Counted from the first letter of the stretch, positions 8,568 to 17,255 are shown. The stretch is DNA of 64,000 bases from Lachnospiraceae bacterium (GCA_017520425.1 JAFXFO010000017.1:62001-126000), one strand, 5' to 3'. A program made the numbers and translations. The notes: a model not told the origin generated them from the sequence alone.

Positions 8568-9731
8568 ATGAAGGTTGAGATTACAGAAAAAATTAAGTAC
8601 ATTGGTGTGGATGACACCACCATCGATTTGTTTGAAAGTCAGTATGTGGTGCCGGAAGGTATTTCCTACAACTCATATGTGATTCTGGATGATGTGGTGG
8701 CCGTGATGGATACCGTGGACAAGCGGGGACAGAAGGAATGGGAGGAAAATCTGATGGCTGCCCTTGATGGCCGTAAGGTGGATTACCTGGTGATTCAGCA
8801 TCTGGAGCCGGACCACGCAGGAAGCATTGCACGTATGCGAGAGCTGTTTCCGGAGGTGGTACTGGTGGGCAATGCCAAGACCTTTGCCATGTTGCCCCAG
8901 TTTTTTGAGCTGCCTCCCAATGTAGGCACTCTTACCGTAAAAGAAGGCGATACCTTAAGTCTGGGCGAGCACACATTAAGCTTCTTTATGGCACCCATGG
9001 TGCATTGGCCGGAGGTTATGGTGACCTATGAAGCCAAGGAAAAGGTACTCTTTTCCGCAGACGGATTTGGTAAGTTCGGTGCGTTGAGCCTGACAGAAGA
9101 GGATGGTTGGGCATGCGAGGCCAGAAGATATTATTTCAATATTGTGGGCAAATACGGTGCTCCCGTGCAAACCCTTTTGAAGAAGGCAGCAGGCCTGGAG
9201 ATTCAGTGCATTTGTCCTTTACACGGTCCTGTTTTGAAGGAGGATTTGTGGTATTACATCAGCCTTTATGATACCTGGAGCAGCTATCAGCCGGAAAACG
9301 AAGGTGTGGTTATTGCTTATGCATCCATCCACGGCAACACCGCACAGGTGGCGAAGAAGCTGGGTGAAATGCTGGAGGAAAAGGGTGAGAAGGTTTGTCT
9401 TCATGATTTGGCAAGAGCAGATATGGCAGAGGTTATCGAGGATGCTTTCCGTTATGACCGTCTGGTATTGGCGGCTGCCAGCTACGATGGCGGCGTATTC
9501 CCCTGCATGCAGGACTTCTTACATCATCTGCAGAGCAAGGCCTTCCAGAAGCGTAAGGTGGCTCTGATTGAAAACGGCTCCTGGGGACCTACCGCAGCCA
9601 GAACCATGCGCGGTATCCTGGAAACCATGAAGGAAGTGGAAATATTAGAGCCGGTAGTGACTATCCGTTCTACCATGAAGGAAGCAGATGTACCGGCTCT
9701 GGAGAAGCTGGCAGAGGTGCTGGCGGGTTAA
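8568..9731 (+). CDS. fprA: FprA family A-type flavodiiron protein
   Basis: This 387-residue protein has a metallo-beta-lactamase-like diiron domain with HLEPDH (His 78, Glu 80, Asp 82, His 83) and a later conserved His in APMVHWPE. A C-terminal flavodoxin domain starts near residue 245 (VIAYASIHGNTAQVA, the FMN phosphate loop). These enzymes reduce O2 or NO to water or N2O using electrons from rubredoxin and protect strict anaerobes. The length is normal. AAAGGAGA precedes the start. Its stop overlaps that of the convergent gene by three bases. The short gap before it (8509-8567) holds only a small hairpin, TGTAC/GTACA. Confidence 0.95.
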   Translation: MKVEITEKIKYIGVDDTTIDLFESQYVVPEGISYNSYVILDDVVAVMDTVDKRGQKEWEENLMAALDGRKVDYLVIQHLEPDHAGSIARMRELFPEVVLVGNAKTFAMLPQFFELPPNVGTLTVKEGDTLSLGEHTLSFFMAPMVHWPEVMVTYEAKEKVLFSADGFGKFGALSLTEEDGWACEARRYYFNIVGKYGAPVQTLLKKAAGLEIQCICPLHGPVLKEDLWYYISLYDTWSSYQPENEGVVIAYASIHGNTAQVAKKLGEMLEEKGEKVCLHDLARADMAEVIEDAFRYDRLVLAAASYDGGVFPCMQDFLHHLQSKAFQKRKVALIENGSWGPTAARTMRGILETMKEVEILEPVVTIRSTMKEADVPALEKLAEVLAG

Positions 9732-10288
9732 GCCTTCAAAGATTCTCGCTCTTCCAAAGCCAGACAGATGCAAAGCAGTATCTCCACGCACAGCATTGTG
9801 CCGGCCAATACAACCGGTGGATAGGATATCCCCAGATACAGATTCAGGATTGGGATGCAAATAGCAAAGACATAATAAACCTTGGATTGATAAAGCCAAC
9901 CATAGGGAAGCAGGTGTGCTCCGAATATTATGGCGTAAATCATCAGCATATGGGTGGGCTTATCATATAGGGCCCACATGGCTATCAATATATATAGTAT
10001 TTGATTCAGAGAAAAGAGGATTCCCAGATTCGTCAGGGGATTCTCTTTATTTTGGAAATCTATCTTCAGTAGTTTGGACATTACTAAGGCCAGTGGTACA
10101 AGGGGTGCAGAACAAAAGAAGGTGAATACGCCCTTGGTCTGCAGGGGAAGCGTAGTGCTTTGGATAATCAGTATGGCAAGCCATATGGGCATCGAGGCCA
10201 TGATAAAATGTAAGCCACGTTTCTGTTTATGGGCCGCGTCTTCCCGTAATTGGTTCATGATGCTAAATAATTCTGCTTTATTCTTCAA
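9728..10288 (-). CDS. Multi-pass membrane protein, DUF7010-like
   Basis: This is a 186-residue protein with about six hydrophobic segments. The N-terminal QLREDAAHKQKRGLHFIMASMPIWLAI resembles the DUF7010 family from memory. The start is a TTG at 10288, seven bases after a perfect AGGAGG; no ATG fits as well. It overlaps the 3' end of the DUF3021 gene by 11 bases, so it is the third gene of a LytTR-DUF3021 operon. Its stop overlaps the fprA stop on the other strand. The function is unknown. Confidence 0.65.
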   Translation of the reverse strand: MKNKAELFSIMNQLREDAAHKQKRGLHFIMASMPIWLAILIIQSTTLPLQTKGVFTFFCSAPLVPLALVMSKLLKIDFQNKENPLTNLGILFSLNQILYILIAMWALYDKPTHMLMIYAIIFGAHLLPYGWLYQSKVYYVFAICIPILNLYLGISYPPVVLAGTMLCVEILLCICLALEERESLKA

Positions 10289-10736
10289 TGGTAAGCCTCC
10301 TTTTTTTCTGATAAGTCTGTAAAGCCTGTGTGTAAAGTTCGCCCTTCTTTTTGCTGTACTGATGGTAGATAGCAATGCAGATAAAGTATAGGCACAGAAC
10401 AATTGCCATAAAAATGCCCCATTGTCCCAGGGAGCCCTTTGTAGAGAAGATTCCCAGCCAGTAGAAGCCGATGCATTCGTAAATAGTAATGCAAATCATA
10501 AAGCAGGTTAGTCTGGTAACAAAAAGCCATTTTTTAAAAACTAAGCTTGTAAACAGCAGGCAGAAAAGTAATACACCACCGAAGGAGAGCATAAACAGCT
10601 TTAACAGGCCCATGGTAGAGATGGCGTCCTTGCCATAATAAAGATAAAGTAGTGTCAATAACAGCAGGAACCAGGTGAAGCAAAAACAGGTTCCGTTTCG
10701 TAGCCAGGTGAAAAATTGTGATATTTGTTGTTTCAT
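10278..10736 (-). CDS. DUF3021 family membrane protein
   Basis: This is a 152-residue protein with four predicted membrane helices (residues of about 15-35, 45-67, 75-97 and 103-125) and a charged C-terminal tail (QYSKKKGELYTQALQTYQKKRR). DUF3021 proteins are encoded next to LytTR regulators and probably modulate them at the membrane. The ATG at 10736 follows GGAGG by seven bases; a longer frame reaches back to 10829 but would run into the LytTR gene. Order on the reverse strand: LytTR, DUF3021, DUF7010-like. Confidence 0.8.
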   Translation of the reverse strand: MKQQISQFFTWLRNGTCFCFTWFLLLLTLLYLYYGKDAISTMGLLKLFMLSFGGVLLFCLLFTSLVFKKWLFVTRLTCFMICITIYECIGFYWLGIFSTKGSLGQWGIFMAIVLCLYFICIAIYHQYSKKKGELYTQALQTYQKKRRLTIEE

Positions 10737-10761
10737 AGTAAGCCTCCGATTTCGAATAAAT

Positions 10762-11199
10762 TTATTTAATGGAAAGTAATTTTTTAAGTTCCGGGACGTA
10801 TCTGCGGGAAACAGATAACCGCTCGCCATTACACATAGTGGCTAAAATGGTACGATTCAGCTCCGGATGTAAGAGTTTTACATGATTCACATTCATAATC
10901 TGGGATTTGGAAATACGGATAAAATCCTGCTCTGAAAGAATCTGTTCCAGTTCATACAATCGGTGTGCGGTTTCCATAACGGCATCCTTGGTATAAAGGA
11001 AGGTGCGGTCGTCCACGGTTTCAAAGTAGAGGATATCCAGTATGTTTACAAGACAGGTGTCACCCTGATATTTTCCCTGAATTTGTGTGTCAAATAATTC
11101 AATATGATTTTTCAACCGATGAATTCTCTCGGTGACTTTCCGGCATTTTATGGTAACTTCCAGAGGACTTGCCTGTTCCTCTATGATTGTGATATTCAT
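10762..11199 (-). CDS. LytTR family DNA-binding transcriptional regulator
   Basis: This 145-residue protein has no receiver domain. Residues 45-145 are a LytTR domain: ILYFETVDDRTFLYT, LEQILSEQDFIRISKSQIMN and LNRTILATMCNGERLSVSRRY are its usual blocks. It probably autoregulates its operon with the downstream DUF3021 protein. The ATG at 11199 follows GGGAGGTATCCT; an upstream in-frame start at 11262 has no ribosome site. A -10-like TATACT lies upstream on the reverse strand near 11245. Confidence 0.85.
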   Translation of the reverse strand: MNITIIEEQASPLEVTIKCRKVTERIHRLKNHIELFDTQIQGKYQGDTCLVNILDILYFETVDDRTFLYTKDAVMETAHRLYELEQILSEQDFIRISKSQIMNVNHVKLLHPELNRTILATMCNGERLSVSRRYVPELKKLLSIK

Positions 11200-11319
11200 A
11201 GGATACCTCCCAAATATAGTTTGTGTAGCGGCTACAAGCATAGTATAGGTGTTTCTGCTCATGCCTGCAAGGGGGTAGCGGGTAAGCGGTACAAAAAGAG
11301 GCGGTAAGATGGCAAAGGG

Positions 11320-11348
11320 TTGAATTTAAAGGGGGTTCGTTATATGAT
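11320..11348 (+). promoter_or_regulatory. Promoter for the CinA-like gene
   Basis: TTGAAT (11320-11325), a 17-base spacer and TATGAT (11343-11348) make a plausible sigma-A promoter 24 bases before the ATG of the CinA-like gene and its AAGGAGG site. Confidence 0.5.
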
Positions 11349-11371
11349 GAATATGAGGGAAGGAGGTCCTT

Positions 11372-11875
11372 ATGGAAAAGAAATACAACGAAAAGGAAAC
11401 CCGTAGAATGTACGAGCGGATTACGCAGGCATTGATTCGAAAAGGACTGACCATTACCACCATGGAAAGTGCCACCTCGGGGCAGATCGCGTCCCTGATT
11501 ACGGATACGCAAGGGTCTTCGGCTGTGTTGAAAGGAGCCTTTGTGACCTACTGTAATGAGGCGAAAATCATGCAGGGAGTTGAGGCAGATATATTGGAGC
11601 AATATACTGTGTATTCCCTGGAGACGGCAGCAGCCATGGCGAAAGCCTGTCGTAAGACTTACGGTGCAGATATCGGCATCGGTGTGACCGGTACCATGGG
11701 CAATACGGATCCGGCTAATCCGGGTGCATCCGTGCCGGGACAGGTGTATTTTGCCATAGATTTTCAGGGAAATACGGAATCCTTTTTTGTAGAGTTGCCG
11801 ATTCAGCCTACCCGACTGGCTTATAAGCTGGCAGTGGCATGGGAGATTGGGGAAGTATTGGAGAAACGGTTGTAG
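11372..11875 (+). CDS. pncC: CinA C-terminal domain protein, nicotinamide-nucleotide amidase
   Basis: This 167-residue protein is a stand-alone CinA-C domain, the usual PncC size. It has TTMESATSGQIASLITDTQGSS, GAFVTYCNEAKIMQGV and the conserved IGVTGTMG...PGQVYFAI glycine-rich loops. PncC deamidates nicotinamide mononucleotide to nicotinate mononucleotide in pyridine-nucleotide salvage. The classical motif has ESCTGG where this has ESATSG, so activity should be confirmed. The next gene starts 19 bases downstream, so the two are likely cotranscribed. Confidence 0.8.
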   Translation: MEKKYNEKETRRMYERITQALIRKGLTITTMESATSGQIASLITDTQGSSAVLKGAFVTYCNEAKIMQGVEADILEQYTVYSLETAAAMAKACRKTYGADIGIGVTGTMGNTDPANPGASVPGQVYFAIDFQGNTESFFVELPIQPTRLAYKLAVAWEIGEVLEKRL

Positions 11876-11894
11876 CAGAAAGGGAGGGTTACTT

Positions 11895-12500
11895 ATGGAT
11901 GAAAAGATGGTAGTAAAGCTTCGCAGAGATTTGTTATGGACACGTATTTTTTGCGTCATTACCTGGCTGTTGATGGGGGTAGTGCTGGTAGGAGGCTTTC
12001 TGTATTACCGGAAGACTCAGGAGTATGAGCAGCAACTGAAAAAATACGTCAACGAAGTAAAGGAGCATTCAGAAGAGATAGAGATTGCCCTGGATCAGGT
12101 GGCACAGCTGGATATGGAGGTGCTGAATGATACCATAAAGGAGACGCTGAAGGTGATTCGGGCTGTTGACTGGGAGATGCTTAATGAAAACATTGACAGC
12201 GTGGATTGGGCCACACTGTCCAAGCAACTGAGTGAGCTGGATGTAGCTGCGATTAATGATGCGGTTAATAGTCTGGACATTGATGCCATCAATGAGATAA
12301 TCAATAGTCTGGACATTGATGCCATCAATGAGATAATTAATGGTCTGGATGTAGTTGCTATCAGTGAAGCGATTGAGAATCTGGATACGGAAGAGCTTAC
12401 CCAGACCTTGGAGAACTTAAACAATGGTATTGATAAACTGAAGAAGGTAGTGGATACTTTAACTGCCTTGGGGGATAAAATCGGAGGGATTTTTAAGTAA
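11895..12500 (+). CDS. Membrane-anchored protein with 12-residue repeats
   Basis: This is a 201-residue protein. One membrane helix (residues of about 16-37) is followed by a helical segment and then five or six tandem 12-residue repeats (LDIDAINEIINS and variants) over residues of about 113-185. The C-terminus is Gly/Ile-rich. I do not recognise a family. The 12-residue period is neither heptad nor hendecad, so a simple coiled coil is unlikely and a small solenoid is possible. The start at 11895 follows GGGAGGG. Its TAA shares its last base with the next ATG. Confidence 0.7.
   Translation: MDEKMVVKLRRDLLWTRIFCVITWLLMGVVLVGGFLYYRKTQEYEQQLKKYVNEVKEHSEEIEIALDQVAQLDMEVLNDTIKETLKVIRAVDWEMLNENIDSVDWATLSKQLSELDVAAINDAVNSLDIDAINEIINSLDIDAINEIINGLDVVAISEAIENLDTEELTQTLENLNNGIDKLKKVVDTLTALGDKIGGIFK
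12267..12338 (+). repeat. Two tandem 36-bp direct repeats inside the 12-residue-repeat gene
   Basis: Positions 12267-12302 and 12303-12338 are identical except for the last base, and each encodes one 12-residue unit. Less similar units flank them on both sides. The identity at silent positions points to a recent unit duplication by slippage. Confidence 0.85.
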
Positions 12501-13348
12501 TGTGGAAAAATAGTGAGCTTCGCATCACTACACTCATCGAGAATATGCCGGATGATGAGGGGAAGCTTTTGGCGGAGCATGGATTATCTTTACATATTGA
12601 GTTTGACGGCAAGAGGATTTTGTTTGATACGGGTCAAACAGGAGATTTTGTAAAAAATGCGGAAGTCTTGGGAATAGATTTGAAGGCTTTGGATGATATT
12701 ATTATCAGTCACGGTCATTATGACCATAGTGGCGGCGTGATGACACTTCTTTCCGAAATAGAGAAGCCACTTCCCTTCTATGTGGGGGAGGGCTTCTTTG
12801 CACCCAAATATAAGCATCTTTCGGACGGCACCTATCGTTATAACGGAAATCCGTTTACCCGACAGGAGCTGTCGGCAGAAAAGGTGGATTTATGCATGGT
12901 GACGGAGGATGTGACCATGCTTTCAAAAAAGATTTTGCTTTTTAGAAATTTCCCCGCTGTTTCGGGATTTGAGCGTAAAAACGAGAAATTTGTATTGGCG
13001 GACGGGGACGCTTATATGGTGGATGCTTTCAAGGAAGAAATAGCCCTGGGCCTTCGCACAAGCAAGGGTCTGGTACTTATCGTAGGCTGCTCCCATGTGG
13101 GAATCTGCAATATTTTGCAGGCAGTGACAGCGCGTGTGGATGAGCCCATATATGCCGTGCTTGGCGGAACCCACCTGATGGAAGCGGATGAAGAACGACT
13201 GGAAAAAACCATGGAGATCTTCCGTAAGTTCGGAGTACAATGCGTGGCCGTGTCCCACTGTACCGGCGAACAAGGCATAGCCCTGGCGAAGGAAACCTTC
13301 GGAGAGCAGTTTGTCTTAAATAATACGGGAAATCGGTTTGTGATTTAG
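12500..13348 (+). CDS. MBL fold metallo-hydrolase
   Basis: This 282-residue protein has the metal-binding motif HGHYDHSGG (His 71, His 73, Asp 75, His 76), with FDTGQTGDF before it, GCSHVGICNILQA in the middle and VAVSHCTG at the end. This arrangement fits the subfamily annotated near the dihydropterin ribofuranosyl-aminobenzene phosphate synthase homologues; the substrate is not known. The ATG at 12500 overlaps the previous stop by one base, so it is coupled. It is followed by the CcdA gene after 19 bases. Confidence 0.85.
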   Translation: MWKNSELRITTLIENMPDDEGKLLAEHGLSLHIEFDGKRILFDTGQTGDFVKNAEVLGIDLKALDDIIISHGHYDHSGGVMTLLSEIEKPLPFYVGEGFFAPKYKHLSDGTYRYNGNPFTRQELSAEKVDLCMVTEDVTMLSKKILLFRNFPAVSGFERKNEKFVLADGDAYMVDAFKEEIALGLRTSKGLVLIVGCSHVGICNILQAVTARVDEPIYAVLGGTHLMEADEERLEKTMEIFRKFGVQCVAVSHCTGEQGIALAKETFGEQFVLNNTGNRFVI

Positions 13349-13367
13349 TGTTAATAGGAGTTCTTGA

Positions 13368-14033
13368 ATGAGTTATTTTGTGGCATTTTTAGAGGGAATC
13401 ATTACTTTTATTTCCCCTTGTATACTACCCATGCTACCGCTGTACATTTCCTATTTTGCCAATGGAGAAAATGACAAAAAGAAAACAGCATTCAATGCAC
13501 TGGGTTTTATCTTGGGTTTTACCATTGTCTTTGTACTGTTGGGAGCCTTTGCGGGAGCATTAGGAGGATTACTGCAAAAGTATCAGACCGCAGTGAATAT
13601 CATAACAGGTGGTATCGTGGTCATCTTAGGTCTGAATTTTACAGGCATCATCCGTATCGGCTTTTTAAATGGTACCAAGAAGCTGCAAGTGCAGATTCAG
13701 AAGGTGCATTTTACCACATCGGTACTGTTTGGTATGGTTTTTGCCATCGGCTATACCCCCTGTGTAGGGGCGTTCCTTGGGTCTGCTTTGATGATGGCCT
13801 CCCAGCGTGGAACCATGGCAGCCGGAATCCTGATGCTGGTACTCTATTCGGCGGGCTTGGGCATTCCCTTTTTCATAAGCGCCCTGCTCATCGACCGTCT
13901 GAAAGCCACCTTTCAGGTTATCAAAAGCCACTACCGGGTCATCAACCTGGGATGCGGCATTTTCCTCATAGCGATGGGAATACTTATGATGACAGGCACT
14001 TTCGGATATTTGATGAGACTGTTGAGTGTGTGA
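13368..14033 (+). CDS. ccdA: Cytochrome c biogenesis / thiol-reductant transporter CcdA
   Basis: This is a 221-residue membrane protein with six hydrophobic segments and the paired Cys of the family: SPCILPMLP (Cys 18) and GYTPCVGAFLG (Cys 132). CcdA passes reducing equivalents from cytoplasmic thioredoxin across the membrane to extracytoplasmic thiol proteins. The thioredoxin-like gene after the 14042-14277 palindrome is its likely partner. No cytochrome c genes are visible, so a general redox role outside the cell is more likely. Confidence 0.9.
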   Translation: MSYFVAFLEGIITFISPCILPMLPLYISYFANGENDKKKTAFNALGFILGFTIVFVLLGAFAGALGGLLQKYQTAVNIITGGIVVILGLNFTGIIRIGFLNGTKKLQVQIQKVHFTTSVLFGMVFAIGYTPCVGAFLGSALMMASQRGTMAAGILMLVLYSAGLGIPFFISALLIDRLKATFQVIKSHYRVINLGCGIFLIAMGILMMTGTFGYLMRLLSV

Positions 14034-14041
14034 TGAAATAC

Positions 14042-14277
14042 GCCCATTTACTTGGTTGTACCTTGTAGTATTTGGTAAAGGCAAGCAGGAACATAACATC
14101 CTACCGCAGGGCGCTCTCGCTTCGTGCCAAACGTAGCGGCACTAAGCTCGTGACGAAACAAGTTTCGTCTTAAAACCTCGCTAAGGGCCGACGTTTGGCA
14201 AGACCTGCTTGTAGGAAATTATGTCCCCACTTGCCGAAGTTCTGCTTAATTCATTTGGCACATCCAAGCAAATGGGC
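14042..14277 (+). repeat. 236-bp palindrome with conserved core (copy A of a structured repeat family)
   Basis: The gap between ccdA and the thioredoxin-like gene folds almost end to end. The outer arms are GCCCATTTaCTTGG (14042-14055) and its near-exact complement (14264-14277), with GGCAAG/CTTGCC (14080-14085 / 14230-14235) inside. Within them lies a 134-bp unit, 14091-14224, with ends ACATAA/TTATGT, CCTAC/GTAGG and GCAGG/CCTGC, and stem GCCAAACGT/ACGTTTGGC (14126-14134 / 14191-14199). The apex is GACGAAAC-AA-GTTTCGTC (14152-14169). The unpaired words CGCTCTCGCTT, CTAAGCTCG and CCTCGCTAAG recur in the other copies. Here the core reads in the plus direction. Confidence 0.9.
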
Positions 14278-14302
14278 ATTAAAATAGTAATGGAGAACGA
14301 TT

Positions 14303-14977
14303 ATGAAAAAGTATGTGAAGTTAGTCTTAAGCATTGTCCTCTTTGTGAGCTTTATGGTAGGTGTAATGATTTTGTACAGAAAGCTGGCAGAGGATCATAA
14401 ACCGGGGCAGAATCTGGTGGTGGAAAACCGGGAAAATGGCATTATTTCAGCAGATAAGGGAACCGACTCGAAAGATGAAGCATCCGGGCAGAACGATGCA
14501 CCGGCACCCCACACTTCCAATGCACCGGAAGAAACCAAGCAGGAAGCAGAGGTTTCCATGGCAGAGGATTTTGCCATGACCAATGAAGCCGGAGAAGAAG
14601 TTCGTTTGCTGGATTTTAAGGGAAAGCCTATCATCCTAAACTTCTGGGCCAGCTGGTGCGGTCCCTGCAAGGCGGAGCTGCCGGATTTTCAGGCGGCTTA
14701 CGAAAAGTATGGGGAGGATGTACAGTTTGTCCTGCTGAATATGACTGACGGACGTCAGGAGACGGTGGATACGGCTCGTAAATTTATGGAGAAAGAAGGA
14801 TATTCCATGCCGCTGTATTTTGATACGGTGGAGATGCAGGGTGCCTATACCTATGGAGTCAGTGCGATACCCACTACCTTTTTTATCAGTGCAGAAGGCG
14901 AAATGATTGCCTATGCCGCGGGTATGCTGGACGCAGAAACCTTGGAATACGGGATATCTATGATTCTTTCAAAGTAA
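14303..14977 (+). CDS. TlpA/ResA-like membrane-anchored thioredoxin
   Basis: This 224-residue protein has an N-terminal signal anchor (residues 5-25) and a low-complexity linker rich in Asp, Ala and Pro (30-85). The thioredoxin fold carries WASWCGPCK (Cys 119, Cys 122) and the cis-Pro loop SAIPTTFF. It acts outside the membrane as a thiol-disulfide oxidoreductase, probably kept reduced by CcdA, whose gene lies upstream of the palindrome. The ATG follows ATGGAGAACG. Confidence 0.9.
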   Translation: MKKYVKLVLSIVLFVSFMVGVMILYRKLAEDHKPGQNLVVENRENGIISADKGTDSKDEASGQNDAPAPHTSNAPEETKQEAEVSMAEDFAMTNEAGEEVRLLDFKGKPIILNFWASWCGPCKAELPDFQAAYEKYGEDVQFVLLNMTDGRQETVDTARKFMEKEGYSMPLYFDTVEMQGAYTYGVSAIPTTFFISAEGEMIAYAAGMLDAETLEYGISMILSK

Positions 14978-14980
14978 AAT

Positions 14981-15023
14981 AAAGGCTTATGGAATACCTT
15001 TGAAAAGTGTTCCATAAGCCTTT
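14981..15023. terminator. Bidirectional rho-independent terminator
   Basis: A perfect 14-bp stem, AAAGGCTTATGGAA (14981-14994) with its complement (15010-15023), lies between the convergent thioredoxin-like and permease genes. The A and T ends of the arms serve both strands. Confidence 0.85.
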
Positions 15024-15056
15024 CTATGTTTTGATACATTAAGTTATCAAAATGAA

Positions 15057-16400
15057 TTATTTGTTATCCTTCCGGATGCCGGTGCCGAATTCATAATCAT
15101 TACCCGGCAGAATTGCGTTCAGGATGATACCTGCCAAAGCCGCGATAGCCAGACCGGTAAGGGTGATAGAGGTACCGAATACGTTGAAGGTAAGTCCACC
15201 GGAGAAGCCCAGGCCACTTACCAGAACCACTGCTGCGATAATCAGGTTTCTGGACTTGGTGAAGTCCACTTTATTTTCAACTACGTTTCTGACACCGATT
15301 GCAGAAATCATACCGTAAAGCATGAAGCTGACACCGCCGATAATTGCACTGGGTACGGAACCGATGACCTCAGCCATTTTCGGGATAAAGCTGAGTGCGA
15401 TGGCATAAACCGCTGCCAGACGGATTACCTTAGGGTCATAAACCTTACTTAATTCCAAAACGCCGGTATTTTCGCCGTAGGTGGTGTTTGCAGGACCGCC
15501 AAACATAGCGGAGAAGGAGGTCGCCAGACCGTCACCGATTAAGGTTCTGTGAAGACCGGGATCTTCAATATAGTTTTCGCCAACGGTTGCAGAAATAGCG
15601 GACATATCGCCGATATGCTCCATCATGGTAGCCAAAGCGATAGGAGCCATTACCAGGATGGCGGTAATATCAAATTTGCAAAGCTGGAAAGGAGGCAGAC
15701 CGATCCAGTCAGCTGCAGCCACGCCGCCAAAGTTTAATATAGCACTGCCGTCTGCGTTGGTTACTCCACAAGCATTTAATATAAGAGCTACTACATAAGA
15801 AATAACAACACCCATAAGGATAGGGATGATTTTGAACATGCCCTTGCCCCAGATGTTAAATATGATGATGGTACCCAGAGCGATGATTGCCAGCAACCAG
15901 TTAGTAGAAGCATTGGAAACCGCTGAAGGTGCCAAAGAAAGACCGATACAGATAATCATGGGACCGGTCACTACCGGAGGAAGGAAACGCATAACCTTCT
16001 TCACACCGATGAGCTTAATCAATAAAGCAAGAACCAGATACAAAGCACCTGCTACTACAATGCCGCCGCAGGCATAGGGAAGCTTTTCACCCATGGTCAT
16101 GTTTGCATACATACCGGAATCTAATTTTGCTACGGATTCATAACCGCCTAAAAATGCGAAAGAACTACCTAAAAATGCAGGTACCTTCAGCTTAGCGCAG
16201 AGATGGAAAAATAATGTACCCAAACCTGCACAAATCAAAGTAACCTGAATGGAGAGACCTTCTCCCCCGAAATAACCATCTACCAAAATCGGCACCAGAA
16301 TGGTGGCTCCGAACATGGCAAACATGTGCTGCAAACCCAAAATTAACATTTTGGGAACTCCCAGAGTTTTTGCGTCGCGTATTGCCTCTTGCTGCTTCAT
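15057..16400 (-). CDS. uraA: Uracil permease (NCS2 family)
   Basis: This 447-residue polytopic protein has about 12-14 membrane segments. GLQHMFAMFGATILVP is the N-terminal NCS2 block, and MAPIALATMMEHIGDMSAI plus GGPANTTYGENTGVL carry the Glu and the NCS2 signature that bind the pyrimidine ring. It imports uracil with protons. The ATG at 16400 is chosen over one at 16421 because AGGAGG sits seven bases before it. It is divergent from upp, which salvages the imported uracil. Confidence 0.9.
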   Translation of the reverse strand: MKQQEAIRDAKTLGVPKMLILGLQHMFAMFGATILVPILVDGYFGGEGLSIQVTLICAGLGTLFFHLCAKLKVPAFLGSSFAFLGGYESVAKLDSGMYANMTMGEKLPYACGGIVVAGALYLVLALLIKLIGVKKVMRFLPPVVTGPMIICIGLSLAPSAVSNASTNWLLAIIALGTIIIFNIWGKGMFKIIPILMGVVISYVVALILNACGVTNADGSAILNFGGVAAADWIGLPPFQLCKFDITAILVMAPIALATMMEHIGDMSAISATVGENYIEDPGLHRTLIGDGLATSFSAMFGGPANTTYGENTGVLELSKVYDPKVIRLAAVYAIALSFIPKMAEVIGSVPSAIIGGVSFMLYGMISAIGVRNVVENKVDFTKSRNLIIAAVVLVSGLGFSGGLTFNVFGTSITLTGLAIAALAGIILNAILPGNDYEFGTGIRKDNK

Positions 16401-16518
16401 CTTCTTTCCTCCTGTATTCATTTGTGTCGTAGGATACCCTACCTTTTTCAGTATAAAATCAACTTCTTATATATACAAGAGTTTTTTGACGAATTTGATA
16501 AAATTTTTTTCTTATTCC

Positions 16519-16547
16519 TTGACTTCATGGGCATGTTGCACTAAAAT
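16519..16547 (+). promoter_or_regulatory. Promoter for upp
   Basis: TTGACT (16519-16524), a 17-base spacer and TAAAAT (16542-16547) lie 31 bases before the upp start. I saw no PyrR-type leader in the 16401-16578 gap. Confidence 0.65.
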
Positions 16548-16578
16548 TTTAAGTAGTTAGTGACAAAGGAGGACTCAC

Positions 16579-17226
16579 ATGGAAAACTTAAATAATATGG
16601 AAAATGTATTTGTACTTAATCATCCCCTGATTCAGCATAAAATTTCACTGCTTCGAGATGAGAACACCGGAACCAGCGAATTTCGTAAGTTAATTGAGGA
16701 GATTGCCATGCTTATGGGCTATGAAGCGCTGAGTGATTTGCCCATGGAAGATGTGGAGGTTAAGACTCCTATCGAGACCTGCATGACTCCCATGATTGCC
16801 GGCAAGAAGCTGGCTATCGTACCTATTTTGCGTGCCGGACTGGGTATGGTAAGCGGTATTCAGGCTTTGGTACCCACCGCAAAGATCGGACATATCGGTC
16901 TTTACAGAGATCCTGTGACCCATGAGCCTCATGAGTACTACTGTAAACTCCCTGAGCCCATTGAGCAGCGTACCATCGTGGTAGTAGATCCTATGTTAGC
17001 TACCGGTGGTTCCGCAGCAGAAGCAGTGGATTTCATCAAGCAGCGCGGTGGCGTAAATATCAAGTTTATGTGTATCATCGCAGCACCGGAAGGCGTGAAG
17101 AGACTTCGCGAAGCACATCCTGACATCCAGATTTACATCGGCCATCTGGACAGATGCTTAAATGACCATGCTTACATCTGCCCCGGCTTGGGAGATGCAG
17201 GGGATAGAATTTTTGGTACGAAGTAG
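16579..17226 (+). CDS. upp: Uracil phosphoribosyltransferase
   Basis: This 215-residue enzyme joins uracil and PRPP to form [15 protein letters not shown] and the PRPP loop [13 protein letters not shown] are clear. C-terminal [17 protein letters not shown] closes over the uracil. The length is normal for the family. AAAGGAGGACTCAC precedes the start. It is divergent from the uracil permease gene, forming an uptake and salvage pair. Confidence 0.97.
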   Translation: MENLNNMENVFVLNHPLIQHKISLLRDENTGTSEFRKLIEEIAMLMGYEALSDLPMEDVEVKTPIETCMTPMIAGKKLAIVPILRAGLGMVSGIQALVPTAKIGHIGLYRDPVTHEPHEYYCKLPEPIEQRTIVVVDPMLATGGSAAEAVDFIKQRGGVNIKFMCIIAAPEGVKRLREAHPDIQIYIGHLDRCLNDHAYICPGLGDAGDRIFGTK

Positions 17227-17255
17227 TCAGAAGATTTTTGAATAGAATAAACTAT

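Noticed and set aside
12267-12338. 36-bp direct repeats as CRISPR repeats
   Set aside because: They abut without spacers and encode an in-frame 12-residue protein repeat.
14042-14277. Palindrome A as an ordinary insertion sequence or MITE
   Set aside because: No transposase frame, no conserved terminal repeats shared by all copies and no clear target duplication; the centre rather than the ends is conserved. A mobile origin is still possible.
16401-16578. PyrR-type attenuator before the uracil genes
   Set aside because: No anti-terminator/terminator pair or PyrR-binding loop could be seen in the divergent gap.
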